Notes: generated by a model from the letters alone, not told the origin. DNA of 64,000 nt from Nigrospora sphaerica (GCA_018287875.1 JAGVVL010000001.1:7316001-7380000); one strand, 5' to 3'; shown: positions 1-12,727, numbered from the stretch's first letter. Program-made: numbers and translations.

Positions 1-59
1 GACTGCCCTCTATGCGATTTTGTCCTTGCCATCTCCGAGCGAGTAGAGCCCAAGCAAGC

Positions 60-2411
60 ATGACGACTACGAATACAGGCACGTCGTCGATGGAGCCGCC
101 GCTCTCCAAGCCGCGTGTTACCTTCTTCGGCAAGCCGCACCATAACTACGGCTTTCCCGACGAAGCCTTCGATCCCCGCCACCTGCCCGACATCGACAAC
201 GACCTATGGGCCCCCGAGGACATCGCCGCCTTCGAGCACGCCCTGGCTGCCCCCGATCCCATCACCTCGGCCGACGATGGATCGACCCTCCAGAGCCCGG
301 GCCTGCGCAGCGCGAGCAGTTTCGGTCTGGCCGAACACGCCTCTGCTGCGACTTCCCCCCCCGCGGGTCCCAGCGATGCGACAGGTAGTACGGCGCGGCA
401 CAGCCGCCACGGCAGCCACGCCGGCTATCTCATCTCGGCCCAGAACGACTGGGCTCCCGTCAACCAGCGCATCCCCAGAGCCGGCAAGCGGCGCCGCAAG
501 AGGCGCATGGCGCTGGGCCGCAGTGTCGACGAAGCCCGCGAGGGCTACCTGTACGCCCTGCTGAGATGGCCCTTCCTCCTGCTAACCCTGGCCTGGATCG
601 TGGGGCTGGGCGCTGCCTACCTGGTAACGAGGCTTTACGTCTGGGGTTACGAATACTTCGTCGCCTGGCGGGGGGAGAGAGAGCGGCTGCGGCGCAACAT
701 GCGCGCCACAAGCAGCTATAAGGATTGGGTCCAGGCCGCCAAAGCCCTCGACGCCTACCTCGGCAACAACGTCTGGAAGGAAGAAAACGAGTACGCTTAC
801 TACGATTCGAAAACCGTCCGCCGCGTCTGGGACCAGATCCGCAGGCTCCGGCAAGCCGCCGAGGGGCAGGAAACGCAGGCGACGAACGCCAGCAACGGAG
901 GTTCCTCGGCGGGCACCGGAGACAAGAGGCCCGTAGACGAGCTCAAGGCGCTGATCGAGGCCTGCGTGAAGAACAACTTTGTCGGCGTCGAGAACGCCCG
1001 GCTGTACAGCGAGACGTACTACGGAACCAAGAATCTCGTGCAGAACTTTGTCGACGAAGGTAGGAGTGACCGCGCGACTTCCCGGGTCCTGTCAAGGACG
1101 ATGGAACGCTGACCTGCCGCAGTGGAACGATGCACTCGCTTCCTGGCCACAACGGCGCAGATCTCGCCGGACCAAAAACGGACCCTGTTCAAGCACATGC
1201 ACGCAAACTACGGCCGTACGGCTCTGTGCCTGTCTGGCGGGGCTACCTTTGCCTACTACCACTTCGGCGTCGTGAAGGCGCTCCTCGAGGCCGATCTGGT
1301 GCCCGAAGTCATCACGGGGACGAGCGGCGGCGCGCTCGTGGCCGCGTTGGTGGCCACGCGCACCAACGAGGAACTTAAGCACCTGCTCGTGCCGGCCCTA
1401 GCCCACAAGATCAAGGCCTGCTCGGAGCCGCTCACGACGTGGCTGCCCCGGTGGTGGCGGACGGGCGCGCGCTTCGACTCGGTAGATTGGGCCAAGCAGT
1501 GCAGCTGGTGGGCTCACGGCTCCATGACCTTCCGGGAGGCCTACGAGCGCACCGGGCGCATTCTCAACGTCTCGTGCGTGCCGGCTGACCCGCATTCGCC
1601 CACGATCCTCTGCAACTATCTGACGAGCCCCGACTGCGTCATCTGGACGGCCGTGCTGGCGTCGGCCGCCGTCCCCGGCATTCTCAACCCCGTCGTCCTC
1701 ATGATGAAGACGCGCGATGGGACGCTGGCGCCTTACTCGTTCGGACACAAGTGGAAGGACGGAAGCCTCCGTACCGACATACCCGTCAAGGCCCTGAATC
1801 TCCACTTCAACGTCAACTTCACCATCGTCAGCCAGGTCAACCCGCACATCTCGCTCTTTTTCTTCTCGTCCCGGGGCAACGTCGGCACGCCCGTCACGCA
1901 CAGGAAAGGCCGCGGCTGGCGGGGCGGCTACCTGGGCTCGGCGGTCGAGCAGTACATCAAGCTTGACCTCACCAAGTGGCTCAAGGTCCTCAAGCACCTG
2001 GAGCTGCTGCCGCGCCCGCTCGGGCAGGACTGGTCGCAGCTTTGGTTACAGCAGTTCGGGGGCACTATCACCATCTCGCCCAAATCCAAGGCGAGCGACA
2101 TCTTCCGCATTCTTTCGGATCCCGACACGGACCGCCTGGCACGCATGATCCACGAGGGCCAGCAGAGCGCCTTCCCCAAGCTCAAGTTCATCAGCAACCG
2201 GCTGAAGGTGGAGCGCATCATCGAACAGGGCCGGAAGGACTTCCGCCCCCACAGGAGAGGCAGCCTTGATAGCATCATTAGCGAGGATGACTTGCAGAGC
2301 CTCCTCATCGTCGACGCGACGGAAGAGGACACGGCTAGCGACATAGACGAGGAGGCCATAGTCGATGACGATATTTCCGAGGGGCCAGTCGAAGACTACA
2401 AACAAGACTGA
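60..2411 (+). CDS. DUF3336/patatin-like triacylglycerol lipase or phospholipase
   Basis: Exons 60-1059 and 1123-2411; the 63-nt intron has a GTAGGA donor, GCTGAC branch site and GCAG acceptor. The product is 762 aa. The N-terminal 160 residues are low-complexity. A membrane-associated hydrophobic stretch at about 165-195 is followed by the DUF3336-type region, then the patatin domain. Visible catalytic features are the glycine-rich oxyanion segment LSGGATFAYYHFG, the nucleophile motif GTSGG with Ser at about 401, and the DGS motif with Asp at about 546, which together give the Ser-Asp dyad. The architecture matches the Tgl3/4/5 group of lipid-droplet lipases and lysophospholipid acyltransferases, which mobilise stored triacylglycerol. 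An in-frame ATG at 12 would add 16 residues; I prefer ATG 60. The tail is acidic. The exact substrate is not readable from sequence. Confidence 0.9.
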
Positions 2412-3827
2412 CAGGCGATTCAGGAGGGGGCGGGGGGCGGGGAAAACACATGATACCACTGTACTTGTAGAGAAAAAGATGGAGAAACGTACTAGTCCAG
2501 CATTTTAAAGGTGGTTTGGGTTATTCTTCCGGGTAGAAGGTAATAGACAGCGTTTCCAGTGAAGGGATGACACGGCCACCGTTCCATGCATCGAGATTAG
2601 GGCACGGTCGCCGAGGCCTCGCCCCCGACACTAATGCCGCAGGCCGACTCTGCTGCGAGCCTACGCGCGCCAGGGACGCACACCGCGAGCGATGCTACGA
2701 TGCCGCTGCAGGCGCCCGACCGGGCCAACGGCTCCGTCGCTTCCTACCCCGCCCCCTGCTTCCGGGTGCCGCGGGCGCAGGGGCAAGAGGCGCCACCCGT
2801 AGGAGCAGGCGAGACACATCGTCGTCGTCTCCGCGTCACGTCGACGCAGGTCTCGTCTCCGTCGTGCCACATGCCACACATAGCCGGGGCTTGGGCCTGT
2901 TTCGACGGCCGAGGCGTACCTGACGGGCATTGAAGACGCCTTTTGCAAGCAGCCACACCCAGCACGCATCGGCCCCGGTTGCCGTATTTCTCACGACCCC
3001 CCCTTCCTCGCGGGGAGGGGGCCGTCTTAGGAGGGACGGGCCCTACCTGCCGGCTTGCCTGCACGTAAGAGCCCTTCCGCCGTCGTGTACCGTCACAAAG
3101 AGGGCTCGTCATGGTCCTACCGGGGTGCTCCCTCTTTTTGGTTCCCAATGCCCCCCCCCCGGCGACGCCAAGGTCATCTTCACGGCCCCGCGCTGCCCTA
3201 GGAGGGAGGGAAGCGTGGCGGTAGGAGTAGGTACCTATACGTCTGCGTGTTTCCGCCCCCACTCCCTTCGAGCTTGCCGATGTCGCAGGAAGTGGCCGAG
3301 GGGGTGCAGGAGCAGAAAAAGAAAAAGCGCAGAGGCCGCTGCGTCTGACTCTTGGTGATGTGGAATTTTCGTTGGGATCCAGTCCTCGTGATACACAAGG
3401 ATGCACACGCGGAGGTGGCCGTCGGCAGGTGTGAACGAACTCCCCGGGATGTTGTGACAAAAAGGATCTTCTTTCCCTGGGGGAGGAGAGGAGCGGAAGG
3501 AACAAGATAAATTCTGACGTATCGACCCGGTTGCCCCTTCTTCTTTCCGCAATCACTGCTGTCCCTTTCGCGCCTTCTGGCCGTGGTTTGGGTTACTCGG
3601 TCGAAATAGTTAGACGCTTCGCTAGTGAACCTTCGTTCCCGTCGCCTCATCATAGCCTTTGGGCCTGGCCCGCCGCCCGCCACCATAACGCTCACCCATT
3701 CCACCTCTCGCCGCTCCCTTCTGTTATTTCTAATTTTTGTCCCACCTTCTGCTGCCGCCTGTCCCCGGCGAGAGAGGCTTCGGCCATACGCCTCCTAGGC
3801 TCCACCTCCCTGTTGTTTCCAGCCAGC
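2412..3827. other. Intergenic region, no gene seen
   Basis: This 1.4-kb stretch lies between the patatin gene and the dioxygenase gene. It contains only short overlapping frames without recognisable domains. The last 300 bases are pyrimidine-rich, as expected for the leader of the downstream gene. Confidence 0.6.
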
Positions 3828-5062
3828 ATGCCCGGACGCGAAGACCGCGACGGCAGGGGCTGCGCCGCAGCGGACCGGACGGGCGAACCGGACGCCGGCT
3901 CTCCGGCCGCGCGGCTCCAGGCCCAGCTGGACACCGACTTTACGGACCGCGTCATCGCCGCCACGGGCCCCGACGCCCACCCGCGTCTGGCCCAGATCAT
4001 GCCGAGCCTCATCCGGCACCTGCACGACTTCGCCCGGGAGGTGGGCCTGACGGTGGCCGAGTGGGCCGCCGGCGTCGAACTGGTAAGTGGGCCCGGGGGC
4101 CGAGAAGGACGCGAAAGGAAACTGACAAAGAGACTCGCGCGCCAGATCAATCAGGCCGGCCGCATGTCGGACGACAAGCGCAACGAAACACAGCTCCTTT
4201 GCGACATACTCGGGCTCGAGTCACTAGTGGACGAGCTCACCTCGCGACAGCTGCAGCGGCTGGACACGACGGCAACGCCCTCAGCGGTGCTGGGGCCCTT
4301 TTACCGGGCCGCAGCGCCGACGCTGCCGCCCGGCGCCAGCATCGTGCAGGCCCCGGCGCCCGTCCGGGGGGCTGCCGGTGCGGCCTGGTACGCCGAGGCG
4401 CGCCCCCGCCGGACCCGCGTGACGGGCCGCGTCGTCTCGGCCGCCGCCCCGCGCCGCCCCCTCGCCGGCGCCGCCGTCGACGTCTGGGAGGCCGCCCCCA
4501 ACGGCCTGTACGAGCAGCAGGACCCTGACCAGCCCGACATGAACCTCCGCGGCCGCTTCATCGCCGACGCCGACGGTCGCTACGCCTTTGTACGTTGTAC
4601 CCCTCGGGGCGCTTCCCTCCCTGCGCCCCCTTTTTCTTTTCCTTCTTTTCGGGCACCCACTCACCACCCCCTGCACGCCGTCAGGAGTGCCTACGGCCGA
4701 CTTCTTACCCCGTGCCCGCCGACGGGCCCGCCGGTCGCCTGCTGCAGGCCCTCGACCGCCACCCCTACCGCCCGGCCCACATCCACTTCCTCGTCACCGC
4801 CCCCGGCTTCCGACCGCTCGTCACCCAGATCTTCGACGCCGAGGGCCCGCACGTGCATCGGGACGCGGTCTTTGCCGTCAAGCCCGAGCTGCTCGTCCAC
4901 TTCCGCGAACGCGCCGCCGGCGGAAACGGCGGCGGCGACGAGGCCGAGGGCCCAAGCTACGAGCTGGAGTACGACTTCTCGCTAGTTGAGGAGAAAGAAG
5001 GGCCACGTCGTGAAGAACATTCAGGTTCCCTCCCTGCATTTGGCGTTTCGCCGGGCAGCTAG
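3828..5062 (+). CDS. Intradiol ring-cleavage dioxygenase (catechol/hydroxyquinol 1,2-dioxygenase type)
   Basis: Exons 3828-4082, 4146-4589 and 4685-5062; the product is 358 aa. It is a non-haem Fe(III) enzyme that cleaves catechol-like rings between the two hydroxyls to give cis,cis-muconates. Exon 1 and the start of exon 2 carry the N-terminal helical dimerisation domain (SDDKRNETQLLCDILGLE). The catalytic beta domain follows, with the LGPFYR motif. The four iron ligands are visible: Tyr207 (NGLYEQQD), Tyr241 (SYPVP), and His265 and His267 (RPAHIHF). No signal peptide is seen, so it is probably cytosolic. Intron 1 is 63 nt and stop-free in frame, so unspliced RNA would still be translatable; INQAGR directly follows GVEL when it is removed, as family members read. 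It is convergent with the Zn2Cys6 regulator downstream. Substrate preference among catechol, chlorocatechol and hydroxyquinol is unknown. Confidence 0.92.
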
Positions 5063-5495
5063 GTAGCCCGGCGAAAGGAGGCCTGTACATAGGAACGAAA
5101 GAACAGTTGGCATCTGGACCGTCCGGGCGTCTGTTCCGGGACTGCGGGCTTAGAGGCCCTTTCGTGCTTGGGAAAGGAGTCGGGCGGCGTACCCGAAGGG
5201 TTTCAATAGCGCCCCAGGTCTGACACAAATTCTCTCAAACCCATACGGGTGATGGATAGATAACTGACTTGTCCCATTCTCTTACGCATCTCCGATCCTC
5301 GTTCTACACCGAGGCCCCGACTGTACATGGAAGAGGTCGTGACCACTGGTATCGTCGAATCTGCAATTTGCGGGCCCCTGCGGCGCCGCTCGGCACAACC
5401 CTTGCCCAGGAAAGGAAATGAATTACGAGAAGGGCGGAGATGATGCAGAACTAGCCTGCATCGGGACCGAACCTATAAAGCAGTGGCGGCCGCCG
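5063..5495. other. Convergent 3' intergenic spacer
   Basis: A 433-bp spacer separates the stop codons of the dioxygenase (+) and the transcription factor (-). It presumably holds both 3' UTRs. No other feature was recognised. Confidence 0.6.
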
Positions 5496-8400
5496 TCATC
5501 GAAAACCCGCGGCCGGGTACAGTGGCACGTCGGCGGCCCCGCCGAGGACGCTACCGAGAGCCATGGGCGCCGGGACGAGATCGTAGGCGCCGTACTCGCC
5601 CGCATGGGCGAGGTGGGCCGGGTGGGCCGGATGATGGGGCGGCATGGGCACCGGGCCGGCCACCGTCTGCCAGTTGGGCGGCCAGAGGCTGTCGAAGTCG
5701 AACTCGGCCTCGGGGGCGCCGAGCGGGTCAAGGCTGTGGAGACCGGGCGGGACGGCGCCCGTGTTCACCGGCGACGCCCCACTGCCCTCGGGGCTCGGTT
5801 GCTGCCGGACCGACGGCAGCATCGAGGGCTGGCCGCCGGGGGCTCCACCAGGCCACGCAGCGGGCCGCTCGTGCTTGATCAGGGGCGGGAGCGAGGGCTG
5901 ACTCTGCTGCTGCCGCTGCGAGCCGGAACAACGGGGTGTGAAAAAGTGCGCCATGGGATCGTGCTCGGCGTGCCGGGACGCCGTTCTGATGAGAGGCGCC
6001 TTGCGCCCTGGGAGCGCCAACTGAGCCATACTCGCCGACCGGGACTTGTTCGCCCGGTCGAAAGCCTCGACAATCCACAGCACCCTGTCCGCCTGGGGGT
6101 CGCCCGATGCGCAATACCTGAGGATGGTTTTGCAGTCCTGGACGGCCTTCTCCGCCTCGGGGTTGTGGTACAGCGCGGCAAAGTCGTTGCTTAAGATGAT
6201 GAGGCCTGCTGCAAATACAAAGTGTCTGCTTCTTGGTTAATCTCTGTTCCTCGTTGTCCCCGTCCTTCTCTTGTGGGCTCTCCAACGTAGGGCCCTTCCC
6301 CACACGTTTCCGGGCTTGCTGGCTAGGGGAGAAGGAAAGAAAGTGCATACATTACAAAGGGGTTACATTGAGGAAGGTACTCTGCCTCGAAAGCGGCCTT
6401 GGCCAGGAGCAGAGTATGCAGGGATGCCTCGACACATGTCTGCGCAAACTTTTCCATCCTTTGGTTGAATCGTGTTGCCTTGTGGCCCGGCCCTGGCTGC
6501 TGCTGTTGCTGTTGTGGCCGCTGTTGTTCTTCGCGCGCCTTGTTGATCATAAACAGTAAAAATGGCCGCGTGAGGAGCACGACGGCATGGCACTGCAAAA
6601 GATTGACGTGCAGAATGGCCATACCTTGGCTTCGATCCGTCACCTCCCTCATGGCCTGCCGCCAGTGAAGCATCGGGTCGAGTGCCCCGGTCCAAGATTC
6701 CAACTGAGCTGCGATTTCTTGGGCCAAGCCCGTCGAGATCCTCCTCTTCGAATAGACTTCCTTGAGTGTCCTTCCCACCACACGGCAGGTCCGCACCGTA
6801 GCATCAAGCGCAATCGTGTTGATATGCTCATTTTCGCTGGGGGAACGCATCCCGTCCGCTGATGGTACCGGGGCATCGAGGGCATGCTCGGAACAGTCTT
6901 CCTCGGAGATGGCCGCTGGGCGTCCCAAAGCCGCGGCGAGGAACCGATCAAGAACGAAAAGGGTCCTCCACAAGTTCCGCCGTGTTTTTTGGTGGACTGC
7001 CGGGAAGATGCAGTCGCATTCTTCCCTGTGGAGGCCAAGCGAGAATGCAGACCGCACGGCCATGCCTGGTGTCTACAGGTCAGCCGTTGCGTCCCCGAGG
7101 TATTGATTATTACCGTGGAGGGGACGCACCATAATATGCGTAAGATGCATTCCGTTTGGATACAGATAACATGTATAACGACATGAGCAAGAGCGCCTGA
7201 ATGGACCAGAAATCGGCGTCTTCGAACCCAGAGACGGGATCGGCAAGGCTCTTGGCATTGCGGAAGAAGAACTCGGCCCGGTTGACTTTTTTGTCGTCAC
7301 GGAGCTTGCCTATGGCGGCGGCGTCGTCGCTGCCTGGTGTAGGCCTAGCCAGCACCAGGCCAATGGCAAACACCATGTAGAGACTACACAACACAGCCGG
7401 CTCGACGTTAAGGGGGTCGTCGTAACACTCATTTACCTGCGTCCGGAAAAGGGTGCGGTCGAACACCTCAACTAGCCCGGTCGTCTGTAAAGCGTCAGCA
7501 CCACCCGAGGGACAATCACCCCGTCCTGTCTTACGTTGACAAAATAGGCGTTCACCAGGGCGTCGGCCGTTCGCCTGTCAGGTAAGACGCCGCTGGGCGC
7601 ACTCGACGGTGGTAGAGACAGGTTCGCCTCCATAATCATGTGCCGCCGCGGATCCTGTGTGAATTCTGACGGGCCCGAGACATCGTCGACTATCATACGA
7701 ATCCATTGAAGATACGACAGGCTGGCAGAATCTCCGACATAGACTAGGAGGAACAGGCAAACAAGGGAATCAGCAGCTATATTCCACTGCAGTCTCGGGG
7801 TGAATGGGTAGCGTTGGGCGGCCGCGGAGGATAGGCTGCGAAAACGAATGGATCACGGGTAAGGGTTCGAGAGCACTTACGCAACCTTCCCGTCGAGTCC
7901 TGCAGCATTCGCCATTGTGACTCGTAAACTTCGGTCTCGTCGGCCGCTCCACTGTTATTGCTCATCTTGGACCGTGAGTCGGAATCAGCCTCGTCGGCAT
8001 TGAGCAGATATCGAACAGATTTTGTTGGGGTCGTGGTTGCCAAGGAGCCCGAAGGCTCAGGCTTCGGCCCGGCGTCGGCGGCGGCAGCGGCACCAACGGG
8101 GCCCCATGGCGCCGACGGAGGGCGCGAGGCCAAAGTATCGTCTAGGCTTGATCGCAAGTGCCTCGGCGAACCACCGAGGTGGCGGCGTTTCGTCGGCGAC
8201 GCTACAAAATCGTGATCCGAAGACTCTAGACTCGGCGCCTTGTACTCGCACAAAAGCTGTCGCTTCGTGCACGTGTTGCACGGCTTTTTGCCGTTGCACT
8301 AGGTCCAGAGGAGTATCATCAGCAACAGAAAGCTCGCGATCACGCCCCATCACCTCGGCTTCGAGAGCTACGGCCGGCAACGTTCAGAGCTCCAGAAAGA

Positions 8401-8808
8401 CAACCTGAGGAATCCAATGGTCCTACCTCAAGCTTGAGGGAAAACCTTATACTGTTTTATTCTGGTGTATGCAACAGTGCTTGCCTGCTGCATGCAGATC
8501 AGCCGCACCTAGCTGTACTAGTTGAAGAAAGTTCCACTTCAATGGGAAGAGGATAAAAAAGAAAGAGAGAGAAAGTGAGAAATAAAGAGAGGAAGGGGGG
8601 GGAAGGGGGTGGACAGAGCAAGAAATTGACTAACACTGACGTCCATAGAGACAAAGAAGTGCTTCGCAAGTGGCAAGAAACGGGAGAGGGAATAGAGTGG
8701 CAAGGGGATAAAGAAACAGACACTCACTTTCTGTTTGCGCCGCTTACACGATTCACAGGCACATGCAGTCCGCTGTCTCTTGTCGGGGTCGACTTTAGGT
8801 CGTGTCAT
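5496..8808 (-). CDS. Zn(II)2Cys6 transcription factor with fungal-specific transcription factor domain
   Basis: Six exons (minus strand): 8808-8728, 8298-7881, 7743-7535, 7484-7130, 7065-6367 and 6208-5496, giving about 824 aa. The DNA-binding cluster has Cys18, 21, 28, 34, 37 and 44 (CESCKRRKQK then CNGKKPCNTC). It is split between exons 1 and 2 by an unusually long 429-nt intron. A segment conserved in this group follows (MLQDSTGRLLYVGDSASLSY). The Fungal_trans domain runs from about residue 225 to 420, including LVNAYFVN, VEVFDR and MAVRSAFSLGLHREE. The middle carries a short Gln tract, and the C-terminal 200 residues are Pro/Gln/Ala-rich, typical of an activation region. The protein should act in the nucleus. 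The exon 5/6 junction is the least certain, because the only phase-compatible donor is GTAACC. Convergent orientation next to an aromatic-ring dioxygenase makes a catabolic regulator plausible but unproven. Confidence 0.85.
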
Positions 8809-11800
8809 GATGGGTTTGGGCGACGGGCAGATCAATGTCACATCCGATACGACAAGTAGCCGCAAGACGTCAAGCAAGCGGTGACCAAAGTAGAACGGCG
8901 CCGGAATCCGGGGCAAAGTTTGACAGGTTGGCTCTCGGATGCAGCCCAGGCGAACATGCTCATCCCCTGTCGGATAACAAAATCGGGTCGAGTCTCGTGG
9001 GAGCGGCCCGGCGGCTTGGATCCTTCATCCGACGAGGCCTCGACTGCCCGTTCCGAATCTCACACTCGGGCGGGCTCCACTGGCAGCGGGGGAGGGGTGG
9101 GAATCGAAGTTAACAGGCGCGCCCTGCTAGGACCCCTGCGCCTGGTGAGAGGAAAACCGAAAGGCCGGCGGAGCGGGGAAGTCAAGTGGAAAACACTACT
9201 GGTGGTGCCGTTTTGGGGGGTCGGTTCGCCTCTCGGCGCGGCTCCGCCCAGAGGGCGGCGGAGACGGGAAGGCGATGGACGGGACAAACAGCAGAGGAGA
9301 GAGTCTCCAAGCGGGTTGGCGCTTGAGATGGACAGCAAAAGGGGAAAACAACACAGAAACTCGGAGGGGCAAAGGTGAGAGCCGTAGTGTCGGATGTGGG
9401 AGCCTTCAGAGTGTATCGTGATGTCCAGAGCACGGCAGATGCTACAAAGTTCAGTGTTAAGTAGAGGGCAAGTGAAGTAGGAGGAAAGTATTGTCGCCAT
9501 GGCAGCCCAAAGTGGGACGGGACGGGTTGTGCCAAGGGTGTCGACGTCGTAGCCCCGCGCAGCGCAGCCTTGAAGGCGATAGGCAAAGAGCGCGAGTCGA
9601 CGGCGGCTGTGATTGGGCACCTCCCTGAGGCAATCAACGGATAGATGAGTAGGTTTTCTAGGGCACGACTTGGCGAGAGGCGTGGCGTCCCCTGGCGCCG
9701 TGTGAAATGCATGTTGGTTCGAGGCTGGACGATACAGCGGCCAGATTTAGACGAGAGTGACGAAGAGGGCTCCCGTGTTGTCGCCCGGGTCTGCCAGGAG
9801 GCACATCCGCTTATGCATCCCTCGCCCATAAGAGGACAGAACACACACTCACCGAGGGAGGGGCAGCTACCTGCACGCTTTACACCGAGAGAGGGCGAGC
9901 AGGAGTCGGTTGGGAGTACAGGAAGTCATTTGACTGTCGGACCTACCTACCTACCTCCCGGCTTGGGCGAGTAGGTACGCCTCCTCAACCCAGGGAGAGG
10001 AGAGGTGAGAGGCGAGCTGGAGCAGGTCCAAAGTCTGGGGCCGAGGCAGCGACCGTCATCACCACCCCCCGTTTCCACATGGTTATCTCATACAAGGGCC
10101 GGCCAGTGACAGAGGGATGGATGGGATGGCCTAGGATGGTCTATGCTACAGATTGCTCGTCCCGCCTGCAGACCGGCCTGGCCAAGTCCAAATGGAAGAT
10201 TTCACCGCATAACATCGCTACTGTGCGCGTCCGCCTTCCACCGAGTTTGGTCGTGGGGAGGGGGAGAGCCAATGGACCACTCGGGAAAAGTCACCGGCAG
10301 GCAAAGTAGCAGGTCGTACGTCATGGGGACATGCGCAGGTAAAGGTAGCCCGTAGGCCCTACATATCTTAGGATATTGGGCCGGGGGGGTTGGGGGTTGC
10401 CTCGGGCAAAGAGACGGGGGGGGAAGGAAAGAGTGGATGATATGTGAGGTAAGGTATGTAGCTCGTCAGTCCCTGCTCCTGCAGGCCGAAGTGTAACAGC
10501 CCGTCAGCACTTACTTCTAGGACACGAATGATATAATGGTACGACCGAACGCCCCTGCATCCCTACGTACTTACTTCTTACCGTGTCCCATGCGCGCACA
10601 TACGAACGTCCACACAGCGCGAACAGACGCATCGTATTGCTGATTTGGTAAAAGTGGGTGGCGAGGCGGCATGCAAGGCCCGAACGGGGGTAGGTGGTGA
10701 TGAACGATGGTGGTTGAAGAGGACGGGGCACAAAACGGAGTGGAGATAGTGTTGTTGGGAGTTGAGGTTACTCGTACCTTCGATTTTGAGGGAAACATGC
10801 AACAGGAAGTAGGTACTTTACTTCCTGAGTACCCTCGGTGCCTATCTCCCGCTTCTTACCTACAACCCGCTCTCGATAGGGTCCATCGGAGAAAGCCTCG
10901 TAGAAGGCACTCGAGGAACAGCAGAAATGGCTCACTACACTATATACCATGTCACTCGTGGTGAGCCGTTCCTTCTCCCCCTTCCTGGCACCCCCGTCCG
11001 AACGTTAGTATGTGGTCAAGGTTCCAATGTGAGTACGTGGGGAGTGAGTGGATCTACGATGTACTTTGAACCGCCAAACTTGAATCGGGTAAAATCTGGG
11101 CCTTTGCGCCTGGTGGGGTCCGGCTCCAGAAGCCGCCCGTCGGATAGCGCACCCATGACCCCATGGCTTTACCATTCCATATTCAGCGATTCATCGTCCC
11201 GTCCGGCGGGGGCATCTGGATCCCATCACCTCAACTCTCCACTTGCCCGCATACGGGGTGACAGGGGCCACAAGTCCGTCTTTCAACTAAGGGAACTTAC
11301 ACAAGTGATAAGATGAATGACAGGGCGCCGTCCTACCTACCAGGATGTATCCAGACCGACTGACTGCCCGAGGCCGTCTGGGACCTCGCCAGAATTGGAT
11401 CCATACATCTTCTTACCGCGGCGGCAGCAATCATCCATTTCTAATTCTAGTCCCCTGACGTTCGTTAACACGACAGAGAACCCCTTGGGTGCCGTGTCTA
11501 TCTGCTGGTTCCCGGCGCAGATGGGTTCACCGGAGATTACAAACAACCCTATCTCACCTACCTACCTACGGACCTCCCATACTTTGAAATGGATATCTCG
11601 TCTTGCGCCGGCCGCCAAGCCCACACATCGGCCTAGCCACGCTGGTTGACACTGAACAACCGCATACGAACTACTTCATCCCTCCATACCAACCTTGCCA
11701 GCCCACTGGCACCCTCAAGGTTAGTCCCAAATCGCGCGGCCCCTCTGTCGGATCGCGCACCCACTACTCTTTAAACCCCTGCCCGTCCGAACCGAGGTGC

Positions 11801-12727
11801 ATGGCTTTTGTCTGCTTTCGCTGAACGGGGGGAGGGGGCCAGTGGTCCACGCCGTGCAGCAGAGACAACTGTGACGATACGATCGTTGCTTGAATGGGCG
11901 CCCTCCTCTCAACCACTGCCATGTCTGCAAAGGACAGTATAACACATGTTCGGGCGTAGGGGATGGGCCAAGGTCATTATGCCTCCTGCGCCGGCGCACA
12001 CGGCGTCCTGCTCCGCTCCGCACGACCCCGCGCGGCACCAGTGAAGCCATTTCAATATTTGCCGCCATTGTGGAGGGGGGCCTAGCCAGCCCGTGACTCC
12101 CTCATCAGGTCCGTAGCGTGCCCGCCACTGATCGCATCTGGACGGTCCTGCATCCGCATCGTCCGTCTTTGGCACCAAAGCTATCCAATGTCCCACATTG
12201 TCCAACACATCCGTCGATACACCCGTCCATGGACCAGCCCCCCCGCGGCGCGGTGCTCGGCCCCTTGGCGATCTAACGCCCTTCTGCTAACGCGTTCCTG
12301 ATGACCGCCATCTAATCCCTTGCCATGTTCACGAGGCTATACGGAAAAGCCTCAGCAACGAACGACCATATCATGATATCCCACTCTGCCAGCGCCGGCA
12401 AACACCGGCGTACAAGGCCGGTACAGCCTCTTCGTCACATTCTTTTGTGCTTGGTTCTCCTGATGACGACCCCCTAGCGTCACAGTAACTGGTGGCTCGT
12501 CTGCCCGCCCCCCGAGCAATGCGTGGCATCTCCGTATGCTCCGCTCCGGCTTACATGCCGAGCATGCTTCAGCATGATTTATATGTACCGCTCCTCTGGC
12601 CTGACCCCTCTCACTACAGGACGGCGCGTGAAGTTACCCCGTCCTCTGGCCTTTGTCCATACCTTGAAGCTTTCCACCGTTCCTACTAGGGCGCTCGTGC
12701 TTCGGTCTCTGGCTATACCTATGCAGC
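8809..12727. other. Long non-coding interval between divergent genes
   Basis: This 3.9-kb interval lies upstream of both the transcription factor (-) and the CoA-transferase (+). It contains TACCTA/TAGGTA runs (about 9940-9977 and 11560-11575), a G-rich stretch near 10382-10425 and a small perfect inverted repeat at 10803-10827. Reading frames of up to 220 codons exist on the minus strand (for example 9182-9844), but they show no domain, no splice logic and arginine/serine/proline-rich composition, so I treat them as chance. Confidence 0.55.
10803..10827. repeat. Perfect inverted repeat (9-bp arms, 7-nt loop)
   Basis: The arms CAGGAAGTA (10803-10811) and TACTTCCTG (10819-10827) are exact reverse complements around the loop GGTACTT. 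It could form a small hairpin or be a dimeric protein site. No gene lies immediately next to it. Confidence 0.6.

Noticed and set aside
3531..3827. In-frame upstream extension of the dioxygenase
   Set aside because: The frame is open upstream of ATG 3828, but it is a pyrimidine-rich leader with Ser/Pro/Arg composition; the family starts near ATG 3828.
9182..9844. 220-codon minus-strand frame in the divergent interval
   Set aside because: No domain, no conserved segment, Ser/Arg/Pro-rich; other frames are open too, as expected in GC-rich non-coding DNA.
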